NCBI GenBank assembly: GCA_015075225.1
Contig: JABTUQ010000001.1
Location: 186,001 to 250,000 of the forward strand
Origin: Burkholderiales bacterium
Lineage (GTDB): Bacteria; Pseudomonadota; Gammaproteobacteria; Burkholderiales; Nitrosomonadaceae
Length of the DNA stretch: 64,000 nucleotides
Direction of reading: 5' to 3'
A program made the translations under genes and the position numbers. Of the stretch, positions 41,049 through 51,641 are shown one piece after another. The notes below the pieces were generated by a model that was not told the origin of the DNA, did not search any database, and was given only the letters and a program-made list of their open reading frames with translations. Every line of letters starts with the position of its first letter. The first letter of the stretch is position 1.

Positions 41049-43052
41049 CTAAAATCTGTAACCCACTCCTCCGTAATAAAAACGGGCTCCCGGATCCAGT
41101 GCCGAGCCAAAGTTGTAATAACCATCGGCGAGCTTGCGATCAACGAGGTTGTCAACTCCGGCAAACAGGTTAATTTGCTTGCTCAGGAAATAATCAAGCT
41201 TGAGATCAATGTTTGCGTGATTAACCAGTACATTCTGGCGAAGGCTGTTTTGCGCGTAAAAATCATATTGCGCAAATGCATTGACGCTGAAGGTCAGATT
41301 GTTTTTCCAGAAAAATATGTTCTGGATACGGAAAGTATGATCTGCCGCACGGCCTGGTATGCGCAAACCGGTTTGCCTATCTTTCGTCTTGAGGTATTCA
41401 TACGAGGTAAACAGCCGCCACCAGTCAAACAACTGATGATTGAACACCACCTCGACTCCTTCGATCAGGGCTTTGCCAACATTGAGAAATTCGAGACAGC
41501 TGAGTACGCGCCTCTGGCCGCCTGCGATGGTAGTGCCTGACTGGCAGATGTTGGCGCCATTTCGTACAATATTGCTGGTCTGGATGGAAGTGATCAGGTT
41601 GATGTAATCGGTCTGGTGATAAGTGACTTCAAATTTGCCACGTTCAAAATTGTAGGCACCGGATACTTCAAAGGTATGCCCTTTTTCCGGTCTGAGTCCC
41701 GGGTTGCCATGGATTAACGAAGTGGAAATGAATCCCGGCCTGCTTGCGGAACGCTCAATAGTAATGAATTGATTGGTAAAGGAAGGTGCGACAAAACCGT
41801 GGCCATAGCCGACACGCAGGCTGAAAGGGCCTTGCATATAGGATGCACTGACGCGGGGATTCAGGCTACCTCCAAAATCGCTGAAATTGTCGTAGCGCAG
41901 CCCGCCCAGCAGGGAAAAACCACCCCAGGATAATTCTGCCTGGGTCATGCCGTGGAAAACAGTGCGATTGACCCTGCCTTCCCTGAACACACTGACATCA
42001 ATGGATTGGTCGCGCCCGCCTGCTCCCAGTGTCCAGACCAGATGTTCGAGTGGAAAGAATGTTACGAAGGCATTGCCCTCAACCTGGCGATAGTTGGTGG
42101 TTTCCGAAGTGCCACCTCCGGAGCGCAATACATCAGTATCCGAAACACCATAACCCGCAGAGAGATCAATGACCCGGCTTTCATTGGCATCGTTATAGTG
42201 TATCCGCCCCTGAGCACGATCTTCTTTCTCAAACCCGCGGCTGCCATTGAAAAAAATCTTGGTATCGTCCTGGTTGGTGTATTCCATCCCCCAGGATAGA
42301 CGTTTCCCGGTCTGGATGCGCCAGTCTCCGTTATACGCCAGAAATTTCTGCGATGTGTTGTTGAGATCGGTTTGCAATCCCTTACGATTGAAGCGGAAGG
42401 CATCACGTTCGCGCGCTTCAAACGAGAGGCGGTGACGTGTTCCGGCCAGATCGCCGCTTTCGATGTGCCCACGTCCGATGATCGTGTCACGCTGGTCGTG
42501 ATCGGTCGTGCCTCCCATGAAGTAAGCGCCTCCCCGGAAATGGCTGTCTGGCTTCCGTGTAATGATGTTGATCACACCACCGAGCGAATCCGCACCGTAT
42601 AGCGCAGACATGGGCCCACGTATGATTTCGATGCGTTCGATGTTCTCCACCATCAGTCCGATCATGTCGGAATTTCCGTATTCTCCCGTGCGGCGCAGGC
42701 CATCCACGAGTAGAAGAACATGACCGCTTGCTGATCCCCGGATGGTTGCTGACGATGTGGAGCCACTGTCACGCACGTCCAGCCCAACCGCGTATTGCAG
42801 TATTTGTGGAACAGAGCGTAACGAAAGTGCCTGCATGCGCTGCTGGTCTATCACTTCAATGCTTGCCTGAACATCCCGGATATTTTGATCAATTCCCGGT
42901 ATCGCGGAAGAAATGGTAATTTCGCCGAATTCCACAGCATTCTGTGTGGTGGGGGAGGCCGATGGAGCGGCTATATCACCCTGGGCAGTGGCTGTCAGTG
43001 GATGGCATAAAACCGCCAGACATAGCGATCCTCTGGTAAGTTGATGCGACAT
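41049..43052 (-). CDS. TonB-dependent outer-membrane receptor
   Basis: The 667-residue protein has a signal peptide (about residues 1-24), a TonB-box candidate FGEITISS, a plug domain (QALSLRSVPQILQYAVGLDV to IERIEIIRGPMSALYGADSL, then GGVINIITRKP), and a 22-strand-type barrel ending in phenylalanine (YYGGVGYRF). The plug sequence is like that of siderophore and BtuB-type receptors, but the ligand cannot be told. It follows another receptor gene by 60 bp on the same strand. It is intact. Confidence 0.92.
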   Translation of the reverse strand: MSHQLTRGSLCLAVLCHPLTATAQGDIAAPSASPTTQNAVEFGEITISSAIPGIDQNIRDVQASIEVIDQQRMQALSLRSVPQILQYAVGLDVRDSGSTSSATIRGSASGHVLLLVDGLRRTGEYGNSDMIGLMVENIERIEIIRGPMSALYGADSLGGVINIITRKPDSHFRGGAYFMGGTTDHDQRDTIIGRGHIESGDLAGTRHRLSFEARERDAFRFNRKGLQTDLNNTSQKFLAYNGDWRIQTGKRLSWGMEYTNQDDTKIFFNGSRGFEKEDRAQGRIHYNDANESRVIDLSAGYGVSDTDVLRSGGGTSETTNYRQVEGNAFVTFFPLEHLVWTLGAGGRDQSIDVSVFREGRVNRTVFHGMTQAELSWGGFSLLGGLRYDNFSDFGGSLNPRVSASYMQGPFSLRVGYGHGFVAPSFTNQFITIERSASRPGFISTSLIHGNPGLRPEKGHTFEVSGAYNFERGKFEVTYHQTDYINLITSIQTSNIVRNGANICQSGTTIAGGQRRVLSCLEFLNVGKALIEGVEVVFNHQLFDWWRLFTSYEYLKTKDRQTGLRIPGRAADHTFRIQNIFFWKNNLTFSVNAFAQYDFYAQNSLRQNVLVNHANIDLKLDYFLSKQINLFAGVDNLVDRKLADGYYNFGSALDPGARFYYGGVGYRF

Positions 43053-43112
43053 GATCTGCCTTCCTTTTATCTGTTAATAAAGCGGTTTGTATCCTGGATG
43101 ATTCCGGATGTG

Positions 43113-45260
43113 TCAGAAACGCAGATTGACTTGTGCAACGTAGTTGCGGCCGGGATTGGGGATGGACTGGAAATATTCTTCGTTGAGCAAGTTATTGGCA
43201 GCGAAGCTGAATTCGGCCATTTTGTTGTAGGTATAGATCAGTTTGGAATCCAGTAGCCAGAAAGACTGGAAGCCACCATAAACATGGTGGATGACATCCG
43301 TATTTTCGGCACTGTCGAATATCTTTGAAACATGACGCCCGGTCAGGCTGCCCGCCCATTCGTGCCAGTTGGCTTCCAGTCCGGCAGTGAACAGGTGTTT
43401 GGGGCTGCTTGGTATACGTTTTCCCTCGGCAGCCAGATTGGCATTGTTCTTCAGGATTTTTGCAGTGGGCGTCCAGGTATAGCTGGCGTGGAATCTGAGC
43501 CAGCTGGCCAGCGGCTGACCGAGTGAAAGCTCGATTCCGCGTGTGATGCCGGAGGCAGCATTGACAGCGATGGATTCGCTGCTGGTACTGGTCCGGACGA
43601 GATTTTTCGTGGTAATGAGATCAAACAGGCGATTTTCAAAAAAAGTGGCCTTGAGCCGGGTATCGGTTGCAGCCAGATGCTGTTCCATGCCCATTTCCCA
43701 GGAGAGCGCTGTTTCAGGCTTCAGATTGGCATTGGCATAGCTCAGATTGATTCCCCGTCTTGAATCAATAAACATATCCTGCAGTGTCGGTGGACGGAAT
43801 GCGCGCCCAGCAGAAGCGCGCAACACTCCCCCTTGCCAGGGTGCCTGATAAACCAGTGCCAGTTTCGGGCTGATTTCGACGGCGGATTGTTTTGTGTTGG
43901 GTTTTATTGTGTTTGACTGAAAATCACGGCTTTTTCCTTCGGCTGTCCACCAGTCCAGACGTGTTCCGAAGTAGGCGGTCAGGCGATCACCGAGGTTGAT
44001 CTCATCCTGCAGAAAAAATGATGTGGTGATGGCTTCCGCATCTGCCTGCAGATTGAGTGTGGTGCGGGAGTGCTGATCCTGCCAGTTGCTGAGCGAATAA
44101 TCACGCCGTTTCAGTGTGCCCTGTTCAACCTGGAAACCGGTGGTGAGGAAGTGATTTTCCCCAATATGGAATGAATACGTGCCCTGGCCGTTGACCAGTT
44201 GCTGGGGAGCGTGTGCCAAGGTGCCCGGCCCGCCATCAAACCTTGAAGCAGGACCTACCGAGGTAAACCAGAAATTGCGCAGCAGATGGCTGAAACTGAG
44301 TGATAACGTGGAACGATTGGAAAATTTGTGTTCAACATCGAGAAAGCTACGCAGATCATCTTCATGCGAGTTGGCGTTCAGGAACAGCGAAGGGGTGATG
44401 CGATCAAGAATGGTTCCTGCGACGTTGACAGTGCCACTGATCACCGGATTTCCATTGACATCGCGCAAGTATGAAGTTGGATTGGCTGATTCAACATCGG
44501 AAAAGAGGTAGCGCAATCCGCCCGAGATTTTGGTATCTGGATTGAAATCATAGTAGGCCTTGATTTGCCCAACATGATAGTTCCAGGGGGCATTGCCACG
44601 ATCACCCACCAGGAAGGTTGGCGTACCACGCGAAGTGCTCGTGGAAGTGGCCCCGGTCACGGCCGTACCCTTTGGACCAGCCTGATTGCGGGCTGGATCG
44701 CTGAAAGACCAGATATCCCTGTAGCCACTGCTTGTTTCGTAGCGATAACCGGCACTGATGGCAAATCCATTATCAAAAACATCCCGGTAAACTGCGCTGC
44801 CATATCCGCTTTCCGGTGTGTTGAACTGATAACCACCAGTCAGAGAAATTTCTCTTTCGACGGGTTTCTTTGAAACGATCTGGATGACACCGGCAAAAGC
44901 ATTGCCGCCGTAGAGTGCGGAAGCCGCACCGGGAATAACCTCGATCCGTTCGATATCTTCCGGAAACAGCGTTGCCCAGTTAAATGAACCGAATGCCGGA
45001 TCGTTCATTTTCTGGTTATCCAGCAAAACCAGCGTTCTTGAACCCCCTGAAATACCACGGATGGAGATGCGGCTGGCCCGGTTAGCCGACAAGGTATGGC
45101 TACCCAGACTTGCCCCCCAGATATATACACCCGGCGCTTCCTGGAGTATGTCACCGGCCCGGCGTACATTGCGCAGGCGGATTTTTTCCTTGTCCAGCAG
45201 ATGGAGAGTGCCGGGAACTTCTTCAATGGATTTCTCGGAAAGCGTGGCGGAAATCACCAT
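43113..45260 (-). pseudogene. TonB-dependent receptor lacking its N-terminal signal region
   Basis: The frame reads a plug domain (EEVPGTLHLLDKEKIRLRNV to IERIEVIPGAASALYGGNAF, then AGVIQIVSKKP) and a complete barrel ending AQVNLRF. It starts abruptly at VVISATLSEKSIEEVP near 45260, where a receptor would normally have a signal peptide and the TonB-box leader. Upstream sequence belongs to a PepSY-type gene on the other strand. So the 5' end has been cut off by a rearrangement, and the promoter is gone. It lies 60 bp upstream of the second receptor, whose expression may depend on it. Confidence 0.78.
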
Positions 45261-45264
45261 CGGT

Positions 45265-45788
45265 TTGCCGTGGCCTTGTCGGGTGTGTATTTCAATCTTC
45301 CTCAGATTTTCAAGCCGGTCATCAATTATTTTTCCACCGTTACAGAGATTCCACGGGATATGAAATCATCCGGGAATGCGGGAGTGGCTTTGTCCCCGGA
45401 GAATGTGATCGGAATAATGCAGGCGCAATTTCCTGGCGGCATTGATGTCCAGCGGATTTTTCTGCCTGCCGGGAAGGATGGTGCTTATATGGTTAGCGGG
45501 CATCAGCCTGCCGAATTCACAGAAAACGGCCGGACTTTGGTCTGGGTGGATCAATATAGCGGGAAGGTGATCGATATTCGTGATCCACATAAACTGAACG
45601 CAGGAGATGCGTTTATCAATCTGCAACTGGCACTGCATAATGGCGAGATACTGGGACAGACAGGCCAGATTCTGGTGCTGATTGCCGGGTTTACTCCACT
45701 TGGGCTGATGATAACGGGTGTGGTGATCTGGCTGAGAAAGCGCAAATCGGGAAAAATCGAGGCCAGAAGAGTTATACCCTCAGCCTAG
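45265..45788 (+). pseudogene. 5'-truncated PepSY-associated transmembrane protein
   Basis: From RFAVALSGVYFNLPQIFKPV onward the frame is the C-terminal part of a PepSY-TM protein: a helix, a periplasmic domain with PENVIGIMQAQFPGG and WVDQYSGKVIDIRDP, HNGEILGQTGQILVLIAGFT and the last helix ending WLRKRKSG. Such proteins accompany siderophore receptors as inner-membrane reductases. The first part of the gene, with the initial helix, is missing; the sequence to the left is the receptor on the opposite strand. A frame extends to 45096 but its left part is only the shadow of the receptor. Confidence 0.78.
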
Positions 45789-45930
45789 AAATCTCTGAAA
45801 AATGTCAGCGGGACAGTCAGTTCAAGGCAAAAATCGGCAGAAAGGTGGAGTTTATGCGTAATAAATGAGCACTTTGAGCTGATTTTTAACGCAAAAATGA
45901 CAACGTAGGTTGCTCTTCACAGGCTTCCCC
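45786..45930 (+). repeat. MITE-like dispersed repeat, copy C
   Basis: It reads from GAAATCTCTGAAAAATGTCA through GGTGGAGTTTATGCGTAATA to CACAGGCTTCCC. It is the most divergent copy and its ends are only weakly inverted. It begins at the stop codon of the truncated PepSY gene. Confidence 0.7.
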
Positions 45931-45962
45931 GGCACACAGGTAATCCTGCCATTCCGCATCAT

Positions 45963-46005
45963 CCGGGAGTGGTATGGGGCCACCTGCCCATGCCACCGCT
46001 CCCGG
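45963..46005 (-). terminator. Strong stem-loop directly after glcF
   Basis: CCGGGAG (45963-45969) pairs with CTCCCGG (45999-46005), and the inner part GGTATGGG pairs partly with CCCATGCC. It begins at the base next to the glcF stop codon. There is no T run on the minus strand, so it may stabilise the mRNA end instead of terminating by itself. Confidence 0.5.
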
Positions 46006-47271
46006 TCACCCTGTTACATACAGGGTTTCATCCAGCAGTTCGATCCAGTGACGTACCGGTAATGAAGTACATCCTTGCAGGTGCATCTGGCAGCCGATAT
46101 TGGCAGTGACCACCAGTTCCGGATTTTCCTTGGTCAGGGCGGTGATTTTATTATCGCGCAACTGACGGGAAAGTTCCGGTTGCAAGATGGAATAAGTACC
46201 TGCCGAGCCACAGCAGAGGTGGGGGTCGGCTACCTGAACCAGATTGAAACCTGCTGCTTGCAGGATCGGTTCGATTTTTCCCCTCAGTTTCATGCCGTGC
46301 TGCAAGGTGCAGGGGGCATGAAAAGCCAGATTGCGCGGTGACGAGGATGTGGCAGAAATATCTGCCGCCTGTAGTAACGGGACAAGAGCAGCTGTTTCCG
46401 CTGCAATGATTTCGCTGATGTCCCGGGTCAGACTGGATATGCGTGCTGCTTTTTCAGCATAAACCGGATCGTGTTGCAGCAGATGGCCATAATCCTTGAC
46501 AGTAACCCCACAGCCGCTTGCCGTGACAATGATAGCTTCCGCCGGATTTTCATGCCGTGTGACAAAAGGCCACCATGCGTCGATATTGCGGCGCATGGCA
46601 TTCAATCCTTCTTCCTGTGCGTTGAGATGATAGGCGAGCGCGCCGCAGCAGCCAGCCTGTTCTGCAGTAATCACCGCAATACCGAGCCTGTCCAGTACAC
46701 GTGTAGTTGCGTGATTGGTATTCGGCGTCAGCGCGGGTTGTACACAGCCATCCAGTATCAGCATGGCGCGGGTATGAACTTTGCCGGAAGGGGTGCGGTT
46801 GGTGGAAGGTTTGAGTTGAATCGATCTTTTCAGATGGGCAGGGAGAAACGGACGCCCAAGGCGGGCGGCACCCATGAAAAAACTGGAAAGCGCGCGGTTG
46901 GGCAGCAGTTTGCGCAGGGCATAACGCTTGAAGGTGGCATAGGTCGTGCGCGGGATCTGCTGTTCGACCATGCCACGGCCGATGTCGAGCAAATGCCCGT
47001 AACGCACTCCGGATGGGCAGGTGGTTTCACATGCGCGGCAGGTCAGGCAACGGTCGAGATGCAGCTGCGTTTTCTCGGTGACTTCCTGGCCTTCCAGCAG
47101 TTGCTTGATCAAGTAAATCCGTCCGCGCGGGCTGTCCAGCTCGTTTCCCAGCAGCTGATAAGTGGGGCAGGTGGCCAGGCAAAAGCCGCAATGGACGCAA
47201 CTGCGCAGAATGGCATCGGCTTCTTCACCTTCCGGTGTGTCTTTGATGAGATCGGTCAAACGGGTTTGCAT
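46006..47271 (-). CDS. glcF: Glycolate oxidase iron-sulfur subunit
   Basis: The 421-residue protein has two 4Fe-4S ferredoxin motifs, CVHCGFCLATCP and CLTCRACETTCP, in the first 90 residues, followed by the two CCG domains (AGCCGALAYHL and LCCGSAGTYSI). GlcF passes electrons from the flavin subunits of glycolate oxidase to the quinone pool. The size is usual and the frame is intact. It follows glcE by 3 bp in the order glxR-glcD-glcE-glcF. Confidence 0.93.
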   Translation of the reverse strand: MQTRLTDLIKDTPEGEEADAILRSCVHCGFCLATCPTYQLLGNELDSPRGRIYLIKQLLEGQEVTEKTQLHLDRCLTCRACETTCPSGVRYGHLLDIGRGMVEQQIPRTTYATFKRYALRKLLPNRALSSFFMGAARLGRPFLPAHLKRSIQLKPSTNRTPSGKVHTRAMLILDGCVQPALTPNTNHATTRVLDRLGIAVITAEQAGCCGALAYHLNAQEEGLNAMRRNIDAWWPFVTRHENPAEAIIVTASGCGVTVKDYGHLLQHDPVYAEKAARISSLTRDISEIIAAETAALVPLLQAADISATSSSPRNLAFHAPCTLQHGMKLRGKIEPILQAAGFNLVQVADPHLCCGSAGTYSILQPELSRQLRDNKITALTKENPELVVTANIGCQMHLQGCTSLPVRHWIELLDETLYVTG

Positions 47272-47274
47272 GGC

Positions 47275-48160
47275 TCAAAACTCGGTATACATACGTTGCG
47301 GATTCAGGATGCCTGCCGGATCGAACTGCTGTTTCAGGCGTTGGTGGATTTTCAGCAGGGCGGGTGAAAGCGGGTGAAATGGCTGTTTTATTACGTGAAA
47401 CAGATGGCTGTTTATTGCCGTGCGCAAACTTCAACATGGCATTTTCATCGGTGACGAGCCAGGCATCCATTCAATCGTTGCTTGCGCGGCACAGGAGCGG
47501 CGGGGTAGCGATTTCATCGACAGGCGCCACCAGCGCAGCCGCTTTACCTTCTTGAAAAATCGGAGAGTGTGCCCGGATTGATTCCCATAAAAAGCGGTCA
47601 ATTTCATCGCCACGCAATCCCACAACAGCCACAGCGATCTTGCACCGGCCGGATATACCTGGCCATCATTAACGGCCGAAACCGGTGTGGTTCAGTCGGA
47701 CACGCCACAGGATTTTTTTCGCCTCGGGCAAGAGATTGTAATCGGTCGATATCATTCCATAATCATCCACAATGACATCTGGCAGTCTGGTACCCAGAAC
47801 ATAGTCACGCACCGCTCCGGTATAGGCGCGTCTGGGGCCGGATAATCCGGCAGCGACACATCCGCCCAGCGTGGCAGCACCACTGAAACAAGGTGGCTCG
47901 AAAGCCAGCATCTGGCCATGATCGTGCAACAATTTTTCCAGTTCGGTCAGTGGAGTGCCTGCGCGGGCAGTGACAACCAGCTCGCTGGGTTCATAATCAA
48001 CAATTCCCTGCCAGGCGGAAGTATCAAGCAGGGAAGAATTCTGTACAGCATGTGGCTGGCCGTAAAAATCCTTGCTGCCACCACCACGGATGCGCAGTGG
48101 CTGTTTGTGCTCGGTTGCAGTGTTGATAATGTCGATGAAATGATCAGGAAAGGTCTGCAT
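47275..48160 (-). pseudogene. glcE: Glycolate oxidase FAD-binding subunit, degenerate (internal deletion and frameshifts)
   Basis: The N-terminus is a good GlcE start: PLRIRGGGSKDFYGQ, LVVTARAGTPLTELE and RAYTGAVRDYVLGTRL (about residues 1-126). Then the family's MKNVAGYDLSRL segment and surroundings, about 45-55 codons, are missing, and the frame stops at 47669. Other frames carry the rest: GDEIDRFLWESIRAHSP, then FHPLSPALLKIHQRLKQQ and the end DPAGILNPQRMYTEF at 47275. The total span of 295 codons compares with about 350 in E. coli GlcE. Indels alone could be errors, but the loss of a motif suggests real decay. The start at 48160 lies 12 bp after glcD. Confidence 0.75.
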
Positions 48161-48171
48161 GACGGAAAAAA

Positions 48172-49626
48172 TTAAAACCTTGGTATTTCTGGAAATTTTT
48201 CGGTTCCCCGGTGTACGTGCATCGCGCCGAACTCGGCGCAACGGTGCAACTCAGGAATGGCCTTGCCTGGATTGAGCAGCGATAGCGGGTCGAATGCTGA
48301 CTTGATGGCGTGAAACCGGCTGCGCTCGGCATCGTTGAACTGCAGGCACATCTGGTTGAGTTTTTCGATGCCCACACCATGTTCGCCTGTCAGCGATCCG
48401 CCTGCCTCGATGCAGATTTCCAGAATACGTGCACCGAAGGCTTCCGCTTTTTCCAGTTCGCCCGGCTGATTGGCATCGTACAGAATCAGCGGGTGCAAAT
48501 TGCCATCTCCCGCATGAAAAACATTCATGCAACGCTGGCCGTATTCCATCGAGAGCTGTTCGATTTGTTCCAGCACTTGTGCCAGATGCTTGCGCGGAAT
48601 GGTGCCATCCATGCAGTAGTAATCTGGTGAAACCCGGCCTGCTGCAGGGAAAGCAGCCTTGCGTCCGGCCCAGAAACGCTGCCGCTCGGCTTCATTCTGC
48701 GCCAGGCTGAGCCGGGTGGCACCGTTTGCCTGCAGAATCGAGCAGATCCGCTCGATCTCGTCATCCACTTCTGCTGCCATACCATCGGATTCGCACAGCA
48801 AAATGGCGGCACCCTCAAGATCATAGCCCGCATGTACAAAATCCTCGACAGCGTGGATAGTGATCCTGTCCATCATCTCCATCCCGGCAGGAATGATACC
48901 GGCCTGAATGACGCTGGCGACAGCATCACCGGCTTTTTTGATGTCATTGAACACGGCCATGACCAGCTTCACGGTTTCGGGTTTTGGGAGAAGTTTGACT
49001 GTAATTTCAGTGACGATGCCCAGCATGCCTTCACTGCCTGTCATCAGTGCGAGAAAATCAAAACCGGGACTATCAAGTGCGTCTGCACCAATTTCCAGTA
49101 AATTCCCCTCGATCGTCAGGACACGCAAGCGCAGGATATTGTGGACAGTCAGCCCATATTTGAGGCAGTGCACTCCGCCCGAATTTTCCGCCACATTTCC
49201 ACCGATGCTGCAGGCAATCTGGGAAGAGGGATCGGGAGCGTAGTACATGCCGTACTGTGCGGCTGCTTCGCTGATCGCCAGATTACGGACACCGGGTTGA
49301 ACACGTGCAGTACAGGCTGCCGGATCAATTTCAAGAATGCGGTTCAATCGCGCCAGCGACAGCAGCACACCTTCGGCATGAGGAAGCGCGCCACCGGACA
49401 GGCCTGTGCCGGAACCACGGGCTACGACCGGGATTTGTCCGGCATGGCAGATGTGCAGGATGGTGGCAATTTCCGCTTCTGTTCGCGGCAACACGACGAC
49501 CATCGGCAGTTGCCGGTAGGCGGACAGTGCGTCGCATTCATAGGGTCTCAAATCTTCTGCTTCGTGAAGCACGGCTTCTGCGGGCATAAATTTGCGGAAA
49601 GCCTCGATCAGCTGGTTAGTGTTCAT
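48172..49626 (-). CDS. glcD: Glycolate oxidase FAD-linked subunit
   Basis: The 484-residue protein has an FAD_binding_4 domain (PVVARGSGTGLSGGALP, SIGGNVAENSGGVHCLKYG, TGSEGMLGIVTEI) and a C-terminal FAD-oxidase domain with VFHAGDGNLHPLI and GEHGVGIEKL. GlcD oxidises glycolate to glyoxylate at the membrane side in complex with GlcE and GlcF. The ATG at 49626 overlaps the end of glxR by 11 nt. The frame is open to 49851, but that extension is the shadow of glxR. It is intact. Confidence 0.94.
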   Translation of the reverse strand: MNTNQLIEAFRKFMPAEAVLHEAEDLRPYECDALSAYRQLPMVVVLPRTEAEIATILHICHAGQIPVVARGSGTGLSGGALPHAEGVLLSLARLNRILEIDPAACTARVQPGVRNLAISEAAAQYGMYYAPDPSSQIACSIGGNVAENSGGVHCLKYGLTVHNILRLRVLTIEGNLLEIGADALDSPGFDFLALMTGSEGMLGIVTEITVKLLPKPETVKLVMAVFNDIKKAGDAVASVIQAGIIPAGMEMMDRITIHAVEDFVHAGYDLEGAAILLCESDGMAAEVDDEIERICSILQANGATRLSLAQNEAERQRFWAGRKAAFPAAGRVSPDYYCMDGTIPRKHLAQVLEQIEQLSMEYGQRCMNVFHAGDGNLHPLILYDANQPGELEKAEAFGARILEICIEAGGSLTGEHGVGIEKLNQMCLQFNDAERSRFHAIKSAFDPLSLLNPGKAIPELHRCAEFGAMHVHRGTEKFPEIPRF

Positions 49627-50536
49627 GGGAAGATTTTGCAGGAGTATTGAATGTATGGCCGGCCAGTTGTTCGAGTATGCATACAATGGCAGCGCTGTCC
49701 TGCTGCGCATCTCCGCGAGCCACGCTGGCGTTGTAGAGCGATTGAACCAGTGCCGTGCCTGGCAGGCTGACACCCAGCTCGGTGGCGTAATCCAGCGCGA
49801 TACCAAGATCCTTTCTGTGCAGATCAACCCGGAAACCGGGAGTAAACGCATGTTTGATCATGCGCTCTCCGTGCACTTCCAGAATGCGCGAAGCGGCAAA
49901 CCCACCCAGCAAGGCCTGTCTGACCTTGTCCGGATCGGCTCCGGCTTTCGAGGCCAGTACCAGTGCCTCGGATACTGCTTCCAGTGTCAGGGCGGCAATG
50001 ATCTGATTAGCCGCCTTGCAAACCTGGCCGGTGCCCGGATCGCCGATGCGCGTGATGGTTTTACCCATGAGCGCCAGAATTGGTTCAATTTTTGCAAAAA
50101 CCGCTTCGGTTGCCCCCACCATAATTGTGAGTGCGGCATTGCGGGCGCCGATATCGCCACCCGAAACCGGTGCATCTGCATATTCATGACCGGATTGCCG
50201 GATGCGCGCGGCGAAATCCCGAGTTCTGGCCGGAGAAATCGTACTCATGTCGATGATGATTTTCGGTTGAGCCGGGTTTACAGGCAGGCCCTGTACCACG
50301 CCATTTTCGCCAAACAGCACTTTTTCGACATCAGGCGTATCCGGTAACATCAGAATGATTATGTCTGCCTGTTCGGCGATTGCCTGGGGTGTAGGGCAGG
50401 TAATGCCTCCCGGGGCCGTCAGTTCACCCGGAACGCCACTACGCGAATGCAGATAAACCGGGTGGCCTCCCCGGATGAGGTGACCGGCCATGGGTTTTCC
50501 CATGATGCCCAGCCCGATGAAACCGATTGTTGTCAT
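49616..50536 (-). CDS. glxR: 2-hydroxy-3-oxopropionate (tartronate semialdehyde) reductase
   Basis: This 3-hydroxyisobutyrate-dehydrogenase-family enzyme has the NAD(P)-binding start IGFIGLGIMGKPMA, the substrate motif DAPVSGGDIGARN, the catalytic lysine in GQVCKAANQII, and HRKDLGIALDYA near the end. It converts tartronate semialdehyde to glycerate, the last step of the glyoxylate carboligase route. As the first gene of the glycolate oxidase operon it completes salvage of 2-phosphoglycolate-derived glycolate. The ATG at 50536 was preferred to the one at 50542. It is intact. Confidence 0.9.
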   Translation of the reverse strand: MTTIGFIGLGIMGKPMAGHLIRGGHPVYLHSRSGVPGELTAPGGITCPTPQAIAEQADIIILMLPDTPDVEKVLFGENGVVQGLPVNPAQPKIIIDMSTISPARTRDFAARIRQSGHEYADAPVSGGDIGARNAALTIMVGATEAVFAKIEPILALMGKTITRIGDPGTGQVCKAANQIIAALTLEAVSEALVLASKAGADPDKVRQALLGGFAASRILEVHGERMIKHAFTPGFRVDLHRKDLGIALDYATELGVSLPGTALVQSLYNASVARGDAQQDSAAIVCILEQLAGHTFNTPAKSSHEH

Positions 50537-50759
50537 GTGCATCGAATTATCAGGAAAATAAGGCTTAATCAGCCATTAAGCGATGCTTCCAAAACAGTTA
50601 AACTGTTCGTCAGCTGGTTATATTCAATATGAATAACCGGAAGAAGTAGTATAACAGTCAGTGTTTTATGGATTTGCCCTATCTGCAATTTTGGGGAAAT
50701 TATTTGGTTTATTGATTTATCAGGTTGGCAGAGGCCCAAACATAGCAGGGAAACAGTAT

Positions 50760-51641
50760 ATGACTCGTAAAGGTATCATTCTTGCCGGGGGTTCCGGCAC
50801 ACGGTTGCATCCGACAACACTGGCAATGAGCAAGCAATTGCTGCCCGTTTTTGATAAACCAATGATTTATTATCCACTCAGCACCCTGATGCTGGCGGGT
50901 ATACGCGATATTCTTATTATCAGCACACCGCAGGATACTCCCCGTTTTCAGCAATTGCTGGGAGATGGCAGCCAGTGGGGGCTGAATCTGCAATACGCCG
51001 TTCAGCCATCACCCGATGGCCTCGCGCAGGCTTTTCTGATTGGAGAGGATTTTATCGGCAATCATCCTTCCGCGCTGGTACTGGGAGATAACATTTTTTA
51101 TGGCCATGATCTTCAGCGTTTGTTGTCCCAGGCTATGGCACGCACTGAAAGCGCCTCCGTATTTGCCTATCATGTGCAAGATCCTGAGCGCTATGGTGTG
51201 GTCGAATTTGATGCACAAGGTAAGGCATTATCACTGGAAGAAAAACCCGCACGACCCAAATCCGGTTATGCAGTGACCGGGTTGTATTTTTACGATACCC
51301 GGGTTGTTGATTATGCCAAAGCACTCAAACCTTCCGCGCGTGGTGAGCTGGAAATTACCGATCTGAATCGTGTTTATCTGGAACAGGGCAACCTCAGTGT
51401 GGAAATCATGGGGCGCGGTTATGCCTGGCTGGATACGGGAACCCACGCAACCCTGCTCGATGCCAGCCAGTTTATCGCCACACTGGAAAACCGGCAGGGA
51501 TTGAAAGTTGCCTGCCCGGAAGAAATTGCCTACCGGCAAGAATGGATTGATGCAATGCAGCTGGAAAACCTGGCTCAGTCCATGGTCAAAAATGGCTATG
51601 GCCAATACCTGCTGAAAATACTCAAGGAAAATGTATTCTGA
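50760..51641 (+). CDS. rfbA: Glucose-1-phosphate thymidylyltransferase
   Basis: RfbA makes dTDP-glucose for rhamnose synthesis. The nucleotidyltransferase signature [20 protein letters not shown] opens the protein, followed by [30 protein letters not shown] and the C-terminal [11 protein letters not shown]. The size (293 residues) is normal. An AGGGA site precedes the ATG at 50760. The stop overlaps the rfbC start by one base. rfbB and rfbD are not in the window. Confidence 0.95.
   Translation: MTRKGIILAGGSGTRLHPTTLAMSKQLLPVFDKPMIYYPLSTLMLAGIRDILIISTPQDTPRFQQLLGDGSQWGLNLQYAVQPSPDGLAQAFLIGEDFIGNHPSALVLGDNIFYGHDLQRLLSQAMARTESASVFAYHVQDPERYGVVEFDAQGKALSLEEKPARPKSGYAVTGLYFYDTRVVDYAKALKPSARGELEITDLNRVYLEQGNLSVEIMGRGYAWLDTGTHATLLDASQFIATLENRQGLKVACPEEIAYRQEWIDAMQLENLAQSMVKNGYGQYLLKILKENVF

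Noticed and set aside
45096-45264. N-terminal extension of the PepSY protein
   Set aside because: This part is antisense to the well-conserved plug domain of the receptor and has no PepSY character.
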